A DNA stretch of 64,000 bases from Erodium maritimum (GCA_963921825.1 OY997596.1:32541932-32605931); one strand, 5' to 3'; positions 11,518 through 23,320 are shown, numbered from the stretch's first letter. Notes: generated from the letters alone by a model not told the origin. Numbers and translations: made by a program.

Positions 11518-13142
11518 CATTTGAAACAGGTGTCTTGTGAACTGGTTTTCAAACCTCGGACCGAAGTCAATTAGGTGGGTAGAGTTAGGGGGGTCTGAGT
11601 CGTGATACTCAGTGATGCGATTTGGAAACATTGACGTAGAGAGTGGGAACGACCTGAGTCGTGAGTCGCTTGAATGTTTGTCCTAACTGAAATCTTTACA
11701 CTACAACGTTTGCATTAATTGATTGGTGTTCTCTCCCTAGTGATCGGTGAAGCCGAATGGTTGAGATCGGAATTGGATTAACGGGCGATGGTCGACCCGT
11801 CAAGCGTTCATTGTAGAGTGAGCCAACGGTTGGTGGTGTTACCATTTTGGTGGATTACTTCGAAAATTTTCAAGTTGTAGTTTGGTCTTGTTCAAGTGTT
11901 GACTTGTGGTTGACCACTTTTCTGGAGCATGAGTACTCCATGTGTGCTTGTATTGGGTGTTTTGGGGTGGGGCGCGAGAACCCCGTATCCCGTTGTATGA
12001 GATCTATGAGTGAGGTTGTAGAACCCGTGTCTTTACATTTAGTGTTTTGGGGTGGCCATGAGAGCCCGTGCTATTATTTGTGTATGGGTGGCCATGAGAG
12101 CCCGTGTACTAAGGTTGTGTCTTTTGCTGGCCTGACCGAGTTAGAGTCTCGGGGGAAGGTTGCGAGCATACTTTGACTGGCCTACGAGTGAGAGTCTCGG
12201 AAGGTTGCGAGCGTACTTTGACTGGCCTACGAGTGAGAGTCTCGGAAGGTTGCAAGCATTCCTTGGCTGGCCCACGAGGTTGCGAGCATTTGTTGGCTGG
12301 CTTACGAGTTAGAGTCTCGGTGAGTTGCGAGCGTGTGTTATTGTTGAGATTTGGGTCACGAGAACCCCGTAGGCCCGTGTGTGGCGAGTTTGGGGCACGA
12401 GTACCCCGTAGTATTTGGGAGCACGAGAAGTCCGTTTATTGATTGCGTTGTGTACTTTAGGAGCACGAGAACTCCGTTTATTGACTGTGTGGTGTCTTTG
12501 GCTGAGCATGAGAACTCTGCGTGCTTTTGTCTTGTGAAATTGTGTTGGTACTTGTCCCGCTTAAGCGGAGGGTTAAAAGGAAATACGAATGGGTCATGCC
12601 GAATTTTCGGTAGAATTAAAATGTCTGCACCATCAATGATTAACTTAGGGGCGCCACTGTAGTTGAGCATGATGGTTCGAGGTCAAGTTGTTACAATGAG
12701 GTTCGGGGACGCCTGAATCAAGTTGTAACAACATGAGATCGAAATGGGAAAGTTGGGTAAAAGTCAAGAATTGGGAATCCACGGGAAGGAAGGAAGTGTT
12801 AAGGGTGATTATTGAATTGAATTGTGTTAAGTGCTAAACCCCTCTTTGTGGGAGGATACCCGAGCAAGGGGTATGCCTATTGATTTGTGATTGTGCGGTG
12901 TTCTTGAGTTAGAACCCTCCTGTGGGAGTTGGTGGTTGTTTGCTTAAATCGCTGGTTGTTGTGAGACGCATAGAGATGCGAACTTGTGTGCTATTATATA
13001 TGTGTATATATATCTACTAAGTGCGAGAGGCGTAAATTGTGGGTGACTTGTGTGACGCGTGTGATCGTCCTTGTAACGTGTGAGAATCGTTGTTGAACTA
13101 AGTACTGAACATGTGCGTTATCCGTGCAGGCGGATAGGCGAC
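11518..13142 (+). other. Long untranslated leader of gypsy-1 with tandem arrays
   Basis: About 1.6 kb between primer site and gag. Three short arrays are visible. At 11965-12110 are units like GTGGCCATGAGAGCCCGTG, resembling the LTR-3 minisatellite. At 12126-12337 are four units of about 46 bp containing GCGAGCRTACTTTGACTGGC or variants. At 12350-12525 are four units around GAGCACGAGAACTCCGTTTA. No conserved ORF is present. Confidence 0.8.
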
Positions 13143-14450
13143 ATGGCTCATACGTACGTTCCGAAAGGTACCCGGAGCCGCCCAGTTGGGGGTCCGAGTC
13201 AGGCACTTGCCGCTGAGCAGGAGGGGGCAGCTGACGCCCAGGATGCTGCTTCCACAGAGCATCAGAGCTTTGAAGGTGGACCAACAGGGTCGCCACCCAG
13301 GACATCTCCAGTCGCAGAGCCGACTAAGGCGACCCCTCTCGAGGAGGTGGTTCGCGTTGTGCTAGCAGCCTTGAGTGCGCAACAAGAGACTACAGCATCG
13401 GCACCAGAGCCCATGCCTGTTGCTTCAGCAGATTTTGGTGAGAGGCCAGGCCAGCTTGATAGCCTCACGGCCCAGTCGCTCAGAGCGTTTCGTAGACTTG
13501 GTACGCCGACTTACTCCGGGGGAGCGGACCCCGAGGCAGCTTCGGGCTGGTTGGAGCGGGTTACCCGCAACCTCGATACCTCTGGAGTATCGGAGGGACG
13601 CTTGAGAGTTTCGTTCGCCACTTTTCATCTTGAGGGAGAGGCCTACTACTGGTGGCAGTCAGTGCAGGACAGGGTCGGCAGTGATTTTCAGTTGTTCAGC
13701 AGGCTGTTCTTGGAGCAGTACTTCCCTCGCTCCATTCGGGATGACAGACGCCAGCAGTTTCTAGATCTACGTCAGGGAGGTTTAAGCGTTTCTGAGTATG
13801 CGGTGAGGTTTACTTCTCTGGCCCACTTCGCGCCGGAGTTGGTTCGGACCGCGGACGACCGTTGCAGGAGATTTGAGAATGGGCTGACCCCGTCGATAGC
13901 CGAACGGGTCATCGCCTTCAGGACCGCAGAGTACTCCACACTCTTGGATCAGGCCTAGGCCATGGAGAGACACTTCAGAGAGACCATCAGGGTGCGAGAG
14001 ACTAGGCCTAGGCCGAGTGGTTTTGTTCAGCCGTCTGATCGTCGAGACCGACGCAGACAGAGAGTTGCAGGACACTTCCAGCCTCAGTTTCAGTAGGATG
14101 GCATGCGCCGAGCTGGGACCGTAGCGTCAGTTGGACCCGCCCCGGTGGCACAACTATGTCCTCGGTGTGGACAGCAGGGTCACTTGGCACGAGACTGCCC
14201 GAGGGGTAATGGACCTGTAGAGCGTCATGATGATCGTCCCCGGGGGACCAGAGACCGACAGCAGATTGAGCCGAGGGGGTGTTTTCAGTGTGGCAGCCCT
14301 GACCATTTCGTGCGGGCGTGTCCTGAGCCGGCACAGTAGGGGGGACAGAGGGGATGCTACCAGTGTGGTCGATCTGATCATTTCATTCGGGCGTGCCCTG
14401 AGCTAGCTGGTAGAGCGCCTACACCGAGGCCCCAGCAGACTCAGACTCGC
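13143..14450 (+). pseudogene. gypsy-1 gag (capsid and nucleocapsid), interrupted by TAGs
   Basis: The likely start is ATG 13143 (MAHTYVPKGTR). The capsid part has the retrotransposon gag motif W-L-E-R then FHLEGEAYYWW...F..FLEQYFP near 13610-13730. Three zinc knuckles of C-x2-C-x4-H-x4-C type follow: CPRCGQQGHLARDC (about 14157), CFQCGSPDHFVRAC (about 14280) and CYQCGRSDHFIRAC (about 14357). In-frame TAG codons at 13956, 14094 and 14337 break it. Gag would form the virus-like particle and bind element RNA. All breaks are substitutions; the frame is otherwise kept into protease. Confidence 0.9.
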
Positions 14451-15080
14451 CATGCACCACCTGGCAAGCCACGTCAGGCACAGCAGCAGAGAGCTCCGCG
14501 TCAGGCGGCGGGAGCAGCAGGTCAGAGAAACCAGCCGAGAGCTGGGCAGCAGGTGGCACTTCCCCCGCCACCGAGAGGAGGACCACCGGCACAGCGGGGC
14601 CAAGTCTTTGCAGTTACCGATTCCAGAGTTGGGAGGCCGTACGCCGGCCATGAGGCCACTCAGGGTACGTGTTTGCTTTATAATTCTTGGACTTATTTTT
14701 TATTTGATACTGAAGCTTCCCATTCGTTCATATCTTCGTCTATTGCTTCTTCTTTGGGTTTGCGGGTGGAGACTTTGAGTCAACCCCTTTGTTTGGAGAC
14801 CCCGGCTACGGGTGAGGTGGTGTTGAGCACCGTTTGTAGAGACTGTGCGATTAGGGTGGCAGATTGCCCCTTCCTGGGTGACTTACTCGTTCTTGATATG
14901 AACGCGTTTGACGTGATTCTGGGTATGGACTGGCTCGCGAGGTATCGAGCGACGATCGACTGCTATCGACGTCATGTGACAGTGAGGTCAGGTGACAGGG
15001 TGATCACGTGTGTTTTGGGTAGCAAGAGCGGAGTTCTCTTATCCGCCTTGACTACGGGATCTGAAGCAGAGATCGTGTAG
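14451..15080 (+). pseudogene. gypsy-1 aspartic protease region
   Basis: Same frame as gag. After a Pro/Gln/Arg-rich linker the protease starts near 14640. The active-site block reads FDTEASHSFIS where the family has DTG, so the flap-side glycine is replaced by Glu (GGA to GAA type change). The second conserved block, DVILGMDWLARY, at about 14905-14945 is intact. A TAG at 15078 separates it from RT. The protease would cut the gag-pol polyprotein; the Glu change should inactivate it. Confidence 0.88.
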
Positions 15081-15985
15081 AGTAGCAGAGAGCTACCGAG
15101 GGTAGTGCGTGACTTCCCGGGGGTCTTCCCGGAGGAGCTATCAGGCTTGCCACCAGCGCGAGAGGTGGAGTTCAGGATCGATCTGATCCCGGGTACGGCG
15201 CCGATCTCGATGACGCTGTATCGGTTTGCGCCAGCCGAGTTGGTCGAGCTAAAGCGACAACTCGAGGAACTACAGCAGAAGGGTTTCATCCGCCCGAGCG
15301 TGTCTCCGTGGGGAGCACCCGCCCTCTTCGTAAAGAAGAAGGGTGGAGCCTTGAGGATGTGCATCGACTACCAGAAGCTGAACCGGGTGACGGTGGAGAA
15401 CCGCTATCTGATGCCGAGGATTGATGATCTATTCGACCAGCTGAGGGGAGCAAAGTACTTCTCGAAGATCGACCTTCGATCGGGGTACTACCAGCTGAGG
15501 GTCCGAGCTGAGGACGTAGAGAAGACAGCGTTCCGAACTCGTTATGGACACTTTGAGTTTCTGGTGATGCCATTCGGTTTGACGAACGCACCGGCCGCCT
15601 TTATGGACTTGATGAATGGCATCTTCAGACCTTATTTGGACCAGTTTGTAGTAGTCTTCGTCGATGACATCTTGATCTACTCGCCCAGTGAGGAGGCGCA
15701 TGAGTAGCACCTGAGGACCGTTCTGACACTCTTACGCACTCACCAGTTTTACGGCAATCTGGAGAAGTACGAATTTTGGCTCACAGAGGTGAAGTTCCTC
15801 GGGCATGTGGTATCTCGAGAGGGCATCTTGGTTGATCCGGCCAAGGTTGAGGCGGTGTCAAAGTGGGCCAGACCCAGCAGTGTATTTGAGATTCGGAGCT
15901 TTCTAGGATTGGCCGGTTATTACCGACGCTTTGTCCGGGATTTCTCGTGTCTAGCAGCACCTATGACAGCTTTGACCCGCAAGGG
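15081..15985 (+). pseudogene. gypsy-1 reverse transcriptase
   Basis: RT runs from [15 protein letters not shown] through the finger block [14 protein letters not shown] and [12 protein letters not shown] to [14 protein letters not shown] (first catalytic Asp) and the catalytic box FVDDILIYS (about 15655-15685). A TAG at 15705 interrupts it; the frame then continues through [12 protein letters not shown] and VKFLGHVVS to the thumb. Near 15985 a run of G is one base short of what the downstream frame needs, giving a frameshift. The catalytic residues themselves are intact. Confidence 0.93.
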
Positions 15986-16640
15986 GCGGAGTACCTTTGG
16001 ACAGATGAGTGTGAACGCTCTTTCCGCGAGCTAAAGGCTCGATTGACTACCGCTCCAGTGTTGATTGTTCGAGAGCGAGGAGTAGGCTATGACGTGTATT
16101 ATGACGCCTCAGGCGAAGGGCTAGGTTGTGTTTTGATGCAGGGTGGAAAGGTAGTTGCTTACGGCTCGAGGCAGTTGAAGGTGCATGAGCGCAACTACCC
16201 GACCCATGATCTTGAGCTAGCAGCGGTGGTATTTACGCTGAAGAGCTGGAGACACTATATGTACGGTGAGCAGTTCAGGGTGTTTTCAGACCACAAGAGC
16301 CTCAAGTATATATTCTCGCAACGCGATCTGAACATGCGCCAAAGGCGATGGATGGAGTTACTTGAGGAGTACGACTTCGAGTTGCTCTATCATCCGGGCA
16401 AGGCGAACGTTGTCGCGGATGCTTTGAGCAGGAAGTCGAGTCATTGCGTTGCCAGCATGGCAGTCCGAGAGTGGGACATGCTGGAGCAGTTGAGCTTATT
16501 CAGACTGGAGTTGGAGGAGGTCACAGAGGGTATGGCCTTATGTGCCTTGGTGGCTCAGCCCACACTTTTTGCTCGAGTGCTAGAGGCACAGACCGAGGAT
16601 ACTGAGACAGCAGGGATTCGTGAGAGATTGATCGACGGTG
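15986..16640 (+). pseudogene. gypsy-1 RNase H domain
   Basis: Begins just after the frameshift. All four acidic residues of the Ty3/gypsy RNase H are visible: YYDAS (Asp), [10 protein letters not shown] (Glu), [10 protein letters not shown] (Asp) and [10 protein letters not shown] (Asp). It removes the RNA strand during cDNA synthesis. It is continuous with integrase in one open frame up to 17524. Confidence 0.92.
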
Positions 16641-17527
16641 TCAAGCTCGAGGGTTGGGAGATGGGCACAGATCAGGGTATCCGCTTTAGGGGACGACTGT
16701 TTGTGCCCAGCGGGTACAGAGACACCGTATTGCGAGAGTGCCACCACTCCCGTCTGGTTGTGCACCCCGGTGGCAACAAGATGTATAGAGACATGCGACG
16801 ACAGTTTTGGTGGAGTGGGATGCGTGGGGCAGTTGCAGATTTCGTTTCTCGATGCCTCACCTGCCAACAGGTGAAGGCCGAGCATCGGCGTCCCGCAGGC
16901 TTGCTACAACCTTTACCGGTCTCCGAGTGGAAGTGGGAGCACGTGACTATGGATTTTGTGTGTGGGTTACCCAGGTCATCGAAGGGGCACGATGCTGTTT
17001 GGGTAGTGGTTGATCGACTGACCAAGTCGGCACACTTCCTGGGTATGAGGATGACTGATTCTGTGGACACGTTGGGTCGTTTGTATGTTAGAGAGATTGT
17101 TCGTCTACATGGAGTACCAGTGTCAGTGGTATCTGATAGGGACCCTCGTTTCACATCCAGGTTCTGGAAGAGCCTACAGAAGGCTTTGGGCACTGAGGTA
17201 CTGTTGAGCACAGCTTACCATCCCGAGACAGATGGACAATCAGAGCGCACCATTCAGATTCTAGAGGACATGCTTCGAGCTTGTGTGCTCGACTTTCAGG
17301 GGTCATGGGAGGACCATTTGCCTTTGGAAGAGTTTGCCTACAACAACAGTTACCAGTCCAACATTGGTATGGCACCATTCGAGGCTTTGTATGGCAGACC
17401 TTGTAGATCGCCGGTATGTTGGGCTGAGGTCGGGGACCGGAGCTTACTTGGACCAGACATGGTCAGAGAGACGACCGAAAAGGTCGCTTTAATTAGAGAG
17501 CGGTTGAAGACCGCACAGAGTCGATAG
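16641..17527 (+). pseudogene. gypsy-1 integrase core
   Basis: The zinc-binding HHCC domain is present: H-x-H...C-L-T-C in [13 protein letters not shown] to [10 protein letters not shown] (about 16738-16868). The DDE core follows: [10 protein letters not shown] (Asp, about 16950), [12 protein letters not shown] (Asp, about 17135) and DGQSERTIQ (Glu, about 17240). The open frame ends at TAG 17525. The homologous position in the copy at 43864 is CAG, so this stop is a C-to-T change. Confidence 0.94.
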
Positions 17528-18007
17528 AAGAGTTACGCGGACAGGCGTCGCAGACCACTTGAGTTCATGGTCGGAGAGCACGTGTTTCTGAGGGTGAGCC
17601 CAAAGAAAGGTCTAGTGCGGTTTAGACGCAGCGGAGGCAAGCTAGCACCATGTTTTATTGGACCCTTTGAGGTCTTAGAGAAGATTGGAGCTGTAGCATA
17701 TCGGTTGGCCTTGCCACCGCAGCTTGGGAACGTGCATAACGTTTTCCATGTGTCCCAACTGCGGAAGTACATGGAAGACCCTTCTCATATCATTGAGTGG
17801 TCAGACATCGAGGTAGCAGATGATGTCACCTATGAGGAGCAGCCCGTCGAGATTCTGGGTACGAAGGAGAAGGTCCTGCGGAACAAGACGATTCCGTTGG
17901 TACTAGTACAGTGGGGACATCAGGGAGCAGGGTCCACCTGGGAGCGCGAGGATGAGATCCGCGTGAAGTATCCCCACCTGTTCGACATTGAGGTACCTTG
18001 TTTTTAA
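17528..18007 (+). pseudogene. gypsy-1 integrase C-terminus and chromodomain-like tail
   Basis: Follows the TAG in the same frame. A GPF/Y-type module (FIGPFEVLEKIGAVAYRLAL) and HNVFHVSQLRKY are followed by a tail ending ...VQWGHQGAGSTWEREDEIR...YPHLF. This is the degenerate chromodomain typical of Tekay/Del elements, thought to steer integration to heterochromatin. It ends at TAA 18005-18007, 21 bp before the polypurine tract. Confidence 0.88.
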
Positions 18008-18028
18008 TTTCGAGGACGAAATTTCTTT

Positions 18029-18041
18029 AAGGGGGGTAGAT
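18029..18041 (+). promoter_or_regulatory. Polypurine tract of gypsy-1
   Basis: AAGGGGGGTAGAT lies directly before the 3' LTR TGTAAG start. It primes plus-strand DNA synthesis. Confidence 0.92.
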
Positions 18042-20708
18042 TGTAAGACCCGCTCCCGGTCGAACCGGCGACTTTTCAAGCAAGTTTGACTTGCTATCGG
18101 AAAGTCAACCGATGACTCAAGAAGTCGCTCGGGACTTTTCCTGAACCCAAACGGCTTAGCCATCATCACGGTTGGCTTAAGGGGAGAAATTCCTTTCGTT
18201 TGAGTATAATGTTGGAGGAAGTCAATTTTAGTCAAAACGAGACTTTTTATTGACTAAGAGCATTAATTTAATTGTGCTGGAAATTATTTTGGAAAACTAA
18301 ATAACCTACTTGGACACTTGTCCCTTTTTGGTTGAAAGAGAGAAAAGGGAGTAGTCTTAGACCCTTTTACCCTCCCAAAAGCTTCTACAAGGGATTCTAG
18401 CTCAAGGGCTTTTGGTCATTTGATACATCTAGGTATTATTTGAGTTTGGAAGAGCAAAACCAACTCATTTCTTTTGGTGTAGCCGAAATTTGGAGGAGGA
18501 GCAAGGGAGAAGAGCTCCCATGGAGCTTTGAAGAAAAATCAAGGAAGAAGAGGCCACTTGAAGTCTTCCTTTAGCCATCCCTCCTCAAAATCACTACCAT
18601 CTTCTTTATCTCACCCTTCTAGAGGTAATGGAACTCTCTAATCCTCATTTTCCTTCATCTCTTTTCATGGGTTTTTGGGTGAAATAGCTAGATGTTGTTG
18701 GGTTTGAGTAGAAATGGTGGGAGATGTTGTGGATAAGAAGCTTTGTTGTGTTTTTGTGAGAAATCCTTGGTTTGTTGGAGCTTTTAAGTTGGTTTTGATT
18801 TGATGAATAATTAGAAACTTGCTTATTTGTTGATTCCTACCATGGGTAGAGGAGTATTGAAGGATTTGGACTGTGTTGGTAGTTGGAAGGGGTAAAATTT
18901 GGGGTTTGAAGTTGGTTTTTCGGAGAAAAGGAGCTGGAGGTTGAAGAAGGGCGAAACTGCCCTGGTGCGCCACGGATCCGTGACGGATCCCGTGACGGGC
19001 GACGTCACGGCTCCGTGACGGTAACCGTGAGGGTTGACGTCACGGATCCGTGACCAGGTCCGTGGCAGACCAGGGTGGGGGTTTCTTTGAGGATTTTTCA
19101 CCTTGGTTGATCTTGGTTTTGAGCTGAACTTTGGAAGGGCTTTGGGGGTCTTTCTTGCTGTTTAAGTGGAGTCTAATTAACGTTTCTTTGTGTCCAAGAC
19201 TTCGGGGATCGAGCTAGAGGAGCAAGGATCACACCGGGACCCGAGTGAAGAACGGAGTGCTGACCACCGGGCTTATCATCAGAGTGTTGAGAGGAAGACC
19301 TCGAGGTAGGGAAAGTCTTAACCTCTCGTTTAAATGCTTAGTATGTATGCTAGGCTAATAAAATAGGAAAGGCCCTAGAAATGCCTATAGGATGTGAATA
19401 ACTAGAATAATTGTCTTTCAATTACTAATAACCGGAAGTGTCTAGTGGTGAATGAATAGGATGCCAATCACTAGTGTAACTCGCTTTCAATACTTGGGAA
19501 TTGTTTGTCTGGTAGAGTGGCCTTGGCAAAGCCCTCGGATTAGTTGCGTGTTAGGATCACATGCTTGATTGTTTGGTTGCTTAGTGGATAGGCTAAAGAG
19601 TCTAATGGAACTAGTTGAATTGCATATTTGAATGCTCGTTTGAAGGTTTTCATGTTTGGTTGATTGAACTCGTATTGGACTGTTGGCTATATTTGGATGA
19701 TTGCTTGATTTCCGTAAATGATTGCTTGGAGCATCGAGTATGACTGGTTGCACCGAGCGGTGCAATCAGGTGATCGATGCCCCGATGGGTCGAGACTGGT
19801 AAGTGAACGGTAAGTTGTGTTTGTGTGATTCGTGTGCTGTGTGTTGTGGTGAAACGGTGATGTGCGAGCTATGTGTGATAGTGATTTGGTGGTTGTTGGG
19901 ATTGGATCGCTTCGTGTTTCGGTTGAGTGCGTTACTAACTTGTTATCTGATTATTATTGATACGGTATGGTACCTACACCGTTGAGGAGTCCGGTGTAGG
20001 ATGAGATAGTGATTATTGTTGATACGGTATGGTACCTACACCGTTGAGGAGTCCGGTGTAGGATGATATATTGGGTACTTGTTGAATTGCCCAAGTGTAT
20101 GCTTCCTATGGGAGTAATACCTTGGTTCCCGAGGACATAAAATCCTTTGGAGACGTTTCTGAGAATCCCGATGATAAGCGCCCCGAAGGGTTGTTTCCTG
20201 TCGCCTCAATGTTATGCGTCTCCTCTGGATTTGAGGGAAAATCCGAGAGGACACATCATATGTGGATCGGAGGGTGGTGACTTTATGTGCCACGGCATTG
20301 GCTGGATTACTTTTTCCCGTGGTTGTTAAGAACTATCTTATTGTCGTTGCTGTTGACTTTATTGAGTTTAAGGTCCACCTTGTTATGTGTTTTCCCTACT
20401 GAGCGCAAGCTCACCCCTGTGAGTTTATTGTTGTGTTTACAGGCTTGATTGAGGAGTAGAGGCTCGGGAGCTTCTTGGTGTGGGTGTCTGTAGAGACTTC
20501 GCTTTTACTTTATTTCTGTTTGGAACAAACCTTGTGGAGGATTATTATTACACCCCTGGAGGGTTATTTATGTTTTAAACCGAATTTTGTGGATTTGAGT
20601 TTCATATTGGAGTTTTTTCAGGAACTTGTTGTTGAGTTATTGTCTTTTAAATCATTTATTGCTAGTCATGCCTCGAGTCCGAGCAAGAACCGGATTTGGG
20701 GCGTGACA
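18042..20708 (+). repeat. 3' LTR of gypsy-1
   Basis: 2,667 bp with the same ends as the 5' LTR. It keeps a 17-bp GACACTTGTCCC segment near 18313 that the 5' LTR lacks, and has a shorter TGACG array. The 3' flank AATCA and the sequence after it resume the interrupted LTR-2. Confidence 0.96.
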
Positions 20709-21236
20709 AATCATCTTTCAATTAATAATAACCGGATGTGTCTAGAATGTATGCTTAGGATGAGAATAACTAGTGTAACTCGCTTTCAATACTTGGGATT
20801 TGTTTTACTGGTAGAGAGGCTATGATGAGCCTTCGGATTAGTTGTTGTGTTAGGTTCACATGCTTGGTTACCTAGTTTGGATAAGATAAGAGTCTAACGA
20901 AACTAGCTAAATCATATGCTTGATTGTTTGATTGAATGTTTACATGATTGGTTGATTGATTGAATGTTGTATAATTTGATTATACCAAGGGGTATGATCA
21001 GGTTATCGATGGACCGATGGATCGTGACAGGTAAGTAGAACGGTAAGTGTAATGATTGAATGGATTGTCTTTGGTGTGTTGTGGTGAAAGTGTGATTCAA
21101 TTAACGTTGGTTGATTGATGTGTTATGGTGTGATCTCTTATTCTTAAAATGTTTGGTTGTTCGTTATGGTACTTACACCGGGATGGGGGGGGTGATTGAT
21201 GTGTTATGGTGTTATAGTCGTGGGTGTTGACAGATC

Positions 21237-21430
21237 TTGCGGGATAATGGTTGGTTATTGGACCCTGCGGGGCATTGGTTACTAGAGCCTGGGGCATTGG
21301 ATATTGGACCCTGCGGGGCATTGACTATTGGACCCTACGGGGCATTGATTACTGGAGCCTACGGGCATTGATTATTGGACCCTGCGGGGCATTGGTTATC
21401 GGAGCCTGCGGGCAATTGAATGGTTTACCC
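21237..21430 (+). repeat. 24-bp minisatellite in LTR-2
   Basis: About eight units of TATTGGACCCTGCGGGGCATTG type, some in a GAGCCT-for-GACCCT variant. It sits just before the conserved block GGGAGCACTACCTCGGTTCCC. Other LTRs of the superfamily carry unrelated arrays at this same place. Confidence 0.9.
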
Positions 21431-22390
21431 TACGGGGAATTGGTTACTTGTGGTTTCACCCGAGTGTATCCGTCCGACGGGAGCACTACCTCGGTTCCCT
21501 ATGACATATGGTCCTTTGGAGGCATTTCCGAGAATTCCGATGATGAGCGTCCCTCTGGGATGGTTTGCGGTGCCCCGATGCATGTGCCTCCCCTGGACCG
21601 AGGGAAAATCTAATATGATATGGGTACTCTGGTGGATCGGAATATGGGAACCGATGTCACACCAGAATCTATCCATGGATCGGAGGCTTGAGAAAGGAAG
21701 TGGTTGGTGTGTTATTATTTGCTCCCATTCTAGTAGTTTTCAATTATTTATAGCACTTTTCTCGTAATCTTTTAAAGTCACTGTTACCTTCGAGAAAGCG
21801 ATACTATTTTATTTACATTGATTCTATATCATTTCATTGGTCAATAGTATTTACTTGTTCCCCATTTTTGATGGTATTCTATTTTATGATAGTGTTCTCA
21901 ATTTATCCTCCTGGAAGTTATCGTTATCCTTGAGAATACGTTATTGTTCTTGTTGCTTTTATATGTGTACTACACTTTCGGGTCTAAAAGTATTAAGTGT
22001 TTTCGTGACATCGGACTAAAGTAGTTTTACCACTAAACGTGGAGGCTAAAGTTATTATGATTTTTCCTACTGAGCGTAAGCTCACCCCTATAGTTTTCTT
22101 ACTGTTTTACAGGCGTACCTGATGTCTAGTGAATTCGAGACTCGGGAGCTTCTGGACGTCTTGGGGATCATTATAGAGTTGTGTTGGTCGTTTGTGTTAA
22201 ACACTATTTATCTTACTCTTTATGTTGAGCTTTGACTCATATTTGCAGTTTTCGGATTATTTATTTATGAGTATTTGATGGAGTTTATTGGAAAATTTAA
22301 AGGATTTATCATTTGTTTATTATCTTTCTATTATTAACTCAGGTCACGTCTTGAGTCCGGTCAAAACCGGATTTGGGGCGTGACACTTTA

Positions 22391-22634
22391 CACCTAAATT
22401 AGGAATACCTAGGCGGTTAGTGTGTTTTGATGCGCTTCTCTCTCTATTTATGCAAGTGGTTGCTCTCGAGGTGTACTTAGGAATTCAGAGTGAAATTAGG
22501 AGTTTTGGAGCTAAATGGATCAAAAATCGGTTAAAAGAGTTTTGAAGACTGGTTGATATTCCGAAGACCATATCTTCCTCATACAAAATTTGAATTGCTC
22601 AAATGAGATGTAAAATGGAAGGGAATTCAAATAA
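22391..22634. repeat. Dispersed repeat interrupted by a MULE, left part
   Basis: About 22410-22634, continued at 26788-26960, resembles 32243-32570, including GTGTTTTGATGC, GTTTTGGAGCTAAATGGA and CTACATTCTGATG. The 32243 copy lacks the MULE and so shows the empty site. The repeat's nature is unknown. Confidence 0.75.
22626..22634. repeat. 9-bp target duplication TTCAAATAA (left)
   Basis: An exact copy lies at 26779-26787, bracketing 22635-26778. Nine bases is the hallmark of Mutator-like transposition. Confidence 0.93.
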
Positions 22635-22939
22635 GGAAAGACTCCAAGAAATAACAGTTATTTAACTTCCTAGTACAAATTGGAACTATTGACTATTTTT
22701 TTCGTCCATTATACAACTATACAGTAACGTAATTATCAAAAAGTAACATTTTCCGTTAAAGTTTTAACGGCCAGTTAACAATAACTTTGAAATGTTGAAA
22801 TTGCCCTCTAAACTATACTTTCATTTCTTAAAACATAACTTTATACAATGTTATTATTCCAATTTGTATGAATATTTTTTTAGAAAATAATTTTAAATTA
22901 AATAATCAAATCTACCAACACTCCTAAGAGCACTGCACG

Positions 22940-23046
22940 TTCTTCTTCTTCTTCTTCTTCTTCTTCTTCTTCTTCTTCTTCTTCTTCTTCTTCTTCTTCT
23001 TCTTCTTCTTCTTCTTCTTCTTCTTCTTCTTCTTCTTCTTCTTCTT
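22940..23046. repeat. (TTC)n microsatellite
   Basis: About 35 perfect TTC units within the MULE. The minus-strand poly-Lys ORF over it is an artefact. Confidence 0.98.
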
Positions 23047-23320
23047 GTCGCTGTGTTTCTCCAACACGAGGAACAGGAGCAACACCGCCATCAACGGAGT
23101 TCCGAGGAGCAAGGCCGCCTCCAGTTCGTGGGTTGAGGAGAGTCTAGATCTGAGAGCTCGGTGGCAGATCTACGACGGGCTTTAGGTTCGTGGGTTCCCG
23201 AAACTGTGGGTTTTTCTTCATCTCCAGCAGCTCATGTCGTCATCTCCGGCTGACCCAGAACTCAAATCGACCATGGAGCTTTGTTTTCGTTCTCATTGAG
23301 TTCAAATCTGAATAAGTTTA
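23047..23320. other. GC-rich, gene-like segment in the MULE
   Basis: This segment, next to the (TTC)n tract, is markedly richer in GC than its AT-rich surroundings, with CpG-containing words, like the 5' untranslated region and first exon of a plant gene. I recognise no protein. A CT-microsatellite followed by GC-rich exon-like DNA inside MULE ends is what gene capture (Pack-MULE) looks like; that is inference. Confidence 0.35.

Larger units (their letters stand above)
8812..20708 (+). mobile_element. Full-length Ty3/gypsy chromovirus-type element (gypsy-1)
   Basis: Complete element of 11,897 bp: 5' LTR 8812-11495, tRNA-iMet primer site 11499-11517, long leader, gag-pol 13143-18007, polypurine tract 18029-18041 and 3' LTR 18042-20708. 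Domain order is gag, protease, RT, RNase H, integrase, chromodomain-like tail, as in Tekay/Del chromoviruses. It sits inside LTR-2. The flanking 5 bases are AATCG on the left and AATCA on the right, a duplication with one change. The pol reading frame has six TAG stops and one frameshift, so this copy is not autonomous. There is no room for an env gene after integrase. Confidence 0.96.
7027..22385 (+). mobile_element. Gypsy solo LTR (LTR-2), split by nested gypsy-1
   Basis: The two halves, 7027-8811 and 20714-22385 (about 3.46 kb together), form one LTR from TGTAAGAACCGC to GGATTTGGGGCGTGACA. They are flanked by exact CTTTA duplications. No primer binding site or polypurine tract sits at the ends, so this is a solo LTR left by LTR-LTR recombination. 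Its relative at 44382-46253 keeps a polypurine tract and integrase, showing the family is chromoviral gypsy. The left half carries a private 296-bp tandem duplication and a GC-rich array. The right half carries a 24-bp minisatellite. Confidence 0.92.

Noticed and set aside
18008..18041. Possible env gene that would make gypsy-1 a retrovirus-like element
   Set aside because: Only about 20 bp separates the pol stop from the polypurine tract; there is no room for a further gene.
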